From Planctomycetaceae bacterium (GTDB lineage: Bacteria > Planctomycetota > Planctomycetia > Pirellulales > Pirellulaceae): a DNA stretch of 9,207 nt. The translations under genes were made by a program, and so were the position numbers. The stretch spans positions 1,180 through 10,386 of the forward strand of contig DNPC01000148.1 in assembly GCA_003501565.1 (NCBI GenBank), in the 5' to 3' direction. Shown piece by piece: positions 5,947 through 9,207 of the stretch. The notes beneath the pieces are model-generated. The model was not told the origin of the DNA and did not search any database. It worked only from the letters and a program-made list of their open reading frames with translations. Numbering within the stretch: the first letter of the stretch is position 1; the number at the start of each line of letters is the position of its first letter.

Positions 5947-6735
5947 ATGTACAGATTCGAATACGCGATTGGCATCGATTACTCCGGCGCTCGATCTTCG
6001 GAAACACGTTCCGCGACGCTGCAGGCGTCCACCGCCAGAACGGGTTGCTTACCAACGTTAGTTTCCTCGCCCACCTCGACTCCACAGCGAAAGCGAAATT
6101 GGAATCGCCGCGAGCTAGCCACTTGGCTCGCCGAACAATTGTCTAATAGTCCGCCCGTAATCGTCGGAATCGACCATGGGTTTTCGTTCCCCAGCAGTTA
6201 CTTCCGTCGCTATCGGCTGAGTGACTGGGACGCGTTCTTACGAGATTTCGTCCGGCACTGGCCGACAGCTGATGAAGGGGTATGCATAGAAGATTTGAGA
6301 GCGGCACCCGATTCACTAGCCAAACTGAGGCAGGGCTCTAGTCGGGACCTACGTTTAACAGAGAAGTGGTCGGGAGCAGCGAAGTCTGTCTTCCAGTTTG
6401 ACGTTCAAGGTTCCGTAGCAAAGTCAACACATGCGGGCATACCCTGGCTACATTGGCTCCGAGAGAAGTTGCCGGACGCGATACATTTTTGGCCTTTTGA
6501 CGGATGGGATCCACCGGCTGGCAAGTCCGTTCTTTGCGAAGCATACCCCTCCATTTTAAGAAAAAGGTACCCACGCGAATCGCGCAGTGTTGATCAACAC
6601 GATGCATACAGTATTGCACGATGGCTCGGCGAATGCACACAGCGCAATACCATCTCAAGATATTTTGATGTACCGCTGAGCGATGAAGAACGATCGCTCG
6701 CCGAACAAGAGGGTTGGATACTTGGTATCCTTTGA
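5947..6735 (+). CDS. DUF429-like predicted nuclease (RNase H-like fold)
   Basis: This 262-residue protein has the spaced acidic motifs expected of DUF429-type RNase H-fold proteins: Asp11 in AIGIDYSGA at the N-terminus, Asp76 in VIVGIDHGFSFPSSYF (71-86), Glu198 in VLCEAYPSILRKR (195-207), and Asp219 in DQHDAYSIARWL (216-227). These four acids could form a two-metal site; catalysis has not been shown for most relatives, so nuclease activity is inferred. A basic region (PQRKRNWNRREL, 46-57) links the first two motifs. The start is fixed by a TAG immediately upstream; the SD is weak. It is divergent from the DUF2805 gene and convergent with the dehydrogenase, with 31 bases between stops. It is a lone gene, with no toxin or defence partner seen. 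Confidence 0.7.
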   Translation: MYRFEYAIGIDYSGARSSETRSATLQASTARTGCLPTLVSSPTSTPQRKRNWNRRELATWLAEQLSNSPPVIVGIDHGFSFPSSYFRRYRLSDWDAFLRDFVRHWPTADEGVCIEDLRAAPDSLAKLRQGSSRDLRLTEKWSGAAKSVFQFDVQGSVAKSTHAGIPWLHWLREKLPDAIHFWPFDGWDPPAGKSVLCEAYPSILRKRYPRESRSVDQHDAYSIARWLGECTQRNTISRYFDVPLSDEERSLAEQEGWILGIL

Positions 6736-6766
6736 GCCGCTACAAACGCATCAATGATGCTCCACG

Positions 6767-7684
6767 TTAGGCGCTCCAGCAACGCTCGAGTACACCACGA
6801 ACAATACTTGCTGAATCGCGAAATTGTTGGGCTTCTTCTTCACTCAAGACGGGCGTCAATGTGCGCAAGACTCCTCCGGCGCCCACCACGGCAGGTAAGC
6901 TCAGGCACAGGTCGCTGACGCCGTGGATTCCATCGATCAGCGTACTAACCGGCAGTGTTCGCCGGCCGTCCCGAACGATCGTCTCGACAATCAACGCCGT
7001 CGCCATCGCGATACCGTAGTTTGTATAGCCCTTGCATTTGTAAACTTCGATCCCTGCCTCGCGCGTTCTCCAGAACAGATTCTCAATCATCGGATCAGCG
7101 TCCAGCAACCTACCGCCGGTCGCGGCCATAGAAAGGGCCGGGAACTGAGACTCCCCGTGCTCGCCGAGGATGTACGCACGTATATCATCTGGATGAATCT
7201 GTAGATGGTCAGACAAATACGAACGAAATCGTGCGCTGTCAATTAGAGTTCCCGTTCCAATGACACGATTGGCAGGGAAACCACTTAACTTCCACGTCAC
7301 ATAGGTCATCACATCAACTGGGTTGGTGACGACGATAAAGACCGCGTTCGGACTCGCTTGTGCAAGGGGCGGAATCCAATGACGAAACAGTTCAACGTTG
7401 CCTTCGGCCATTGAAGTTCGGTCAAACTTCACACCTGGCTCGACCGGCACGCTATGCGTCAACACAACGACATCAGAATCTCGAGAGTCCTCGATCTCTC
7501 CAGCCCGAATGCGTATCGATCGCCCGACAAATGCGCACGCATGCCGCAAGTCCGCCGCTTCACCCTCGGCTTTTGCACGCGTGCGATTGACGATGACGAT
7601 GCTGTCCACGATCTCGCGGATTACAGCGGCAAACCCCGTGGTCGCGCCAACCTGACCTGCACCAACGATCGTGAGCTTTGGCAT
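6767..7684 (-). CDS. Lactate/malate dehydrogenase family protein
   Basis: A 305-residue NAD(P)-dependent 2-hydroxyacid dehydrogenase of the L-LDH/MDH superfamily, acting in the cytoplasm on a 2-oxo/2-hydroxy acid pair. Seen directly: the Rossmann glycine motif GAGQVG (8-13), NPVD (Asn121, LDH Asn140), Asp149 and Arg152 in GTLIDSARFR (LDH Asp168, Arg171), the catalytic His176 in ILGEHGES (LDH His195), and Thr221 in KGYTNYGIA (about LDH Thr246). Two positions are odd. The acid that normally ends beta-2 and binds the adenosine ribose is Asn33, followed by Arg34. The residue at the substrate-specificity position (Gln102 in LDH, Arg in MDH) aligns with Val81, in a loop two residues longer before Arg89. 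The substrate is therefore not assignable. No Shine-Dalgarno sequence precedes the ATG. The gene lies 93 bases downstream of the WD40 gene on the same strand. Confidence 0.92.
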   Translation of the reverse strand: MPKLTIVGAGQVGATTGFAAVIREIVDSIVIVNRTRAKAEGEAADLRHACAFVGRSIRIRAGEIEDSRDSDVVVLTHSVPVEPGVKFDRTSMAEGNVELFRHWIPPLAQASPNAVFIVVTNPVDVMTYVTWKLSGFPANRVIGTGTLIDSARFRSYLSDHLQIHPDDIRAYILGEHGESQFPALSMAATGGRLLDADPMIENLFWRTREAGIEVYKCKGYTNYGIAMATALIVETIVRDGRRTLPVSTLIDGIHGVSDLCLSLPAVVGAGGVLRTLTPVLSEEEAQQFRDSASIVRGVLERCWSA

Positions 7685-7704
7685 TGCTTTATCAATAATG
7701 AGTA

Positions 7705-7733
7705 AACTGACAGACTGTTCAGTTCACTGTCTG
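7705..7733. repeat. Overlapping short inverted repeats upstream of the dehydrogenase gene
   Basis: AACTGA (7705-7710) is an inverted copy of TCAGTT (7719-7724), and CAGAC (7711-7715) of GTCTG (7729-7733). The two interlock, so only one could form at a time. They lie 21-49 bases before the dehydrogenase ATG, in the 93-base gap after the WD40 gene. The stems are short and lack a strong T-tract. An operator or a weak terminator are both possible. Confidence 0.35.
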
Positions 7734-7777
7734 ACGAAGGCAAGCCGCCGACAAGTAGACCTCGACCGACCGGGGGG

Positions 7778-9207
7778 CTAGTTGCCGATGATCACGGGCG
7801 ATGTCTGGCTACCTTTGCGAGAAACGGCCAGAATTCTGTTGCTGTCCGGGAACACCTCAAGTCGACTGATTCTGCCAATATTCGTTCGGGGCTGAAACAG
7901 GATGCCGAGCGGTTGCATCGTAGCTAGGTGCCAGGCCCGAATGGTTCCATCACGATGGCCAGTTAACAGATGCGATGGATCTGCCAAGGTGAGCATCGCT
8001 GTCACTTGCGAATCAGTTTCGAAGACATGCAGTAGCGCCCCGGACGCGCGATCGAGTACGGAAAGTGTTTCGCGTTTTCCGATGATGACGCGTCCTAAAC
8101 GCTCATCGATTTCCACTTGCCAGGCGGCCCCCGGTCGCTGATCGTCGTACTCGTGAATCAGTTCTGCAGTTTGAACGTCAATTTCACGGACTGCAGTTCC
8201 CTCATTGGTGCAAAGCGTAGTTCCACCATCTTCAACGTATAGCATTACGTCGGGAGTAATACCTTCGAATTGGTGACGCCGCCAAGTCTTCCAGTCGTCG
8301 TCGGTAGACCAAGCAGAGATTCGCTTGCTGTCGCAAACGGCCACGGTACGCCCGTCGCGACTAAGACTGACCATCTGCCTACCGACTGAAGCACTAGAGG
8401 AGATACGTGCCACAATCTTGCCGCCAGCTTTCAGGTCGATAATTTCTACAACTTCATCACCTAGGGATGCAATCTTTTGTGTTCTACTGACTCGGCTAAA
8501 GACACCGGCGACATTGCTCAGTCTGTCTCCGTTCGGCGGCGCGTGCGGCTGAGAGATTCCAACGTAGAAAGCTCGATCCCCGATGTTGCTTGAGTCGTTT
8601 GGGAAAAACACCAATGTATCTTCTGCGCCAGGTGCGATGTCCCAAAGCTGCATCGGAGGGTTTTTGACCTGGACCGGCATAATCCGCTCCCAATCCCACA
8701 CTTGGCTCGCATCCCCACCGCCAAGCGTAAGGAACTGCTTGGACGACTTGGTCCAAATCAGTTCCAGTCGATCGTCGTCTTCCAGGAGCCGCGGAGTCGA
8801 GCACTGAAATACCGAGGTGCCTCGTAAGTCGACTGTTCCAGCTTCCGATACAAACAGCCGCATAATGGCACACCTACGGTCCGGATACATCGCAGCCAAC
8901 GACCATCCATCGCCCGTGGTGCGCAGGCACCGTGGGTACTGTCCATTCAGCTGCAGCATACCCAGCGACTTTCCGCTCTTGAAATCGATAACCAGTGCAT
9001 TTTCTTCGAAGCGTTCCGCAGCGACCAAGTACTGCTGCTTATCACCGAAAAATGTCATGGTTCGAATAACTTCAAGCGGTGATACTGCGATGGTTCGCAG
9101 TCGCTTTCCACTTGGGATCTCGTATTGATCGATTCCCTCCCGAGTAGGAACCAAAACGGAACCCGAGTCCGGTGCAAACAGAATATCCTCGTGACGGTGA
9201 TTGTTCG
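7778..9207 (-). CDS. WD40-like repeat protein, N-terminus beyond the window
   Basis: A beta-propeller-type protein of which 475 residues are visible. The frame stays open to the right edge, so the true start is outside; a TTG at 9154 is only an internal codon. WD-like repeats are visible: HEDILFAPDSGSVLVPTREGIDQYEIPSGKRL at the visible N-terminus (read in parts), QFLTLGGGDASQVWDWERI, MVSLSRDGRTVAVCDSKRISAWSTDDD, and near the end the clearest one, LLTGHRDGTIRAWHLATMQPLG. A repeated hydrophobic-D-G/S pattern fills the rest, so about eight or more blades are possible, most degenerate. No membrane segment is seen in the visible part. Such domains are usually scaffolds for protein contacts, and planctomycetes often fuse them to kinases or c-type cytochromes, so an upstream domain may lie outside the window. 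The partner is unknown. Confidence 0.85.
   Translation of the reverse strand, partial: NNHRHEDILFAPDSGSVLVPTREGIDQYEIPSGKRLRTIAVSPLEVIRTMTFFGDKQQYLVAAERFEENALVIDFKSGKSLGMLQLNGQYPRCLRTTGDGWSLAAMYPDRRCAIMRLFVSEAGTVDLRGTSVFQCSTPRLLEDDDRLELIWTKSSKQFLTLGGGDASQVWDWERIMPVQVKNPPMQLWDIAPGAEDTLVFFPNDSSNIGDRAFYVGISQPHAPPNGDRLSNVAGVFSRVSRTQKIASLGDEVVEIIDLKAGGKIVARISSSASVGRQMVSLSRDGRTVAVCDSKRISAWSTDDDWKTWRRHQFEGITPDVMLYVEDGGTTLCTNEGTAVREIDVQTAELIHEYDDQRPGAAWQVEIDERLGRVIIGKRETLSVLDRASGALLHVFETDSQVTAMLTLADPSHLLTGHRDGTIRAWHLATMQPLGILFQPRTNIGRISRLEVFPDSNRILAVSRKGSQTSPVIIGN

Noticed and set aside
5831..6061. 76-codon plus-strand frame (starts MERQPGML)
   Set aside because: The first half looks mildly protein-like, but it overlaps the DUF429-like gene's conserved first motif in another frame and has no SD.
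6748..6760. GCATCA-A-TGATGC palindrome between convergent stops
   Set aside because: As a hairpin it leaves only 4 pairs with a 5-base loop and no T-tract, too weak to call a terminator.

Overview
The window looks like chromosomal DNA of a planctomycete, probably from the Pirellulaceae/Rhodopirellula group. This is an inference from protein style: a GroES with a Lys-rich N-terminal extension, a GroEL with a non-GGM tail, a small Cys/His anti-sigma-like protein, a DUF2805 protein and a WD40-type beta-propeller protein. Base composition is moderately GC-rich. No rRNA, tRNA, transposase or CRISPR array was seen.

Layout. Positions 1-525 hold no gene I can support. Two small plus-strand genes of 158 codons each follow: a DUF4262 protein (526-1002) and an unrecognised protein (1097-1573). 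The gap between them is an imperfect palindrome flanked by AAC/GTT core triplets, resembling an integron attC site. A strong hairpin overlaps the end of the second gene. On the minus strand, groES (3983 to 3666) and groEL (3539 to 1920) form the chaperonin operon, ended by an intrinsic terminator at about 1852-1890. Upstream of groES on the same strand is an exact match to the sigma-54 -24/-12 consensus (4086-4101), with a 13-bp palindrome about 100 bp further upstream.

The plus strand continues with an AIM24-family protein (4264-4953) and a small Cys/His protein with a GTG start (5052-5453), preceded by a 20-bp tandem duplication. A DUF2805 gene (5763 to 5488, minus) and a DUF429-like RNase H-fold protein (5947-6735, plus) diverge from a region carrying a 6-7-6 dyad. 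A lactate/malate dehydrogenase-family gene (7684 to 6767, minus) has all catalytic residues but atypical cofactor and substrate positions. A WD40-like gene (minus) runs off the right edge.

The genes are mostly unrelated housekeeping or conserved-hypothetical units; only groES-groEL form a clear functional operon. The points most worth a second look are the sigma-54-type promoter on groESL, the attC-like site between the two small genes, and the unusual dehydrogenase. I found no convincing new multi-gene system.
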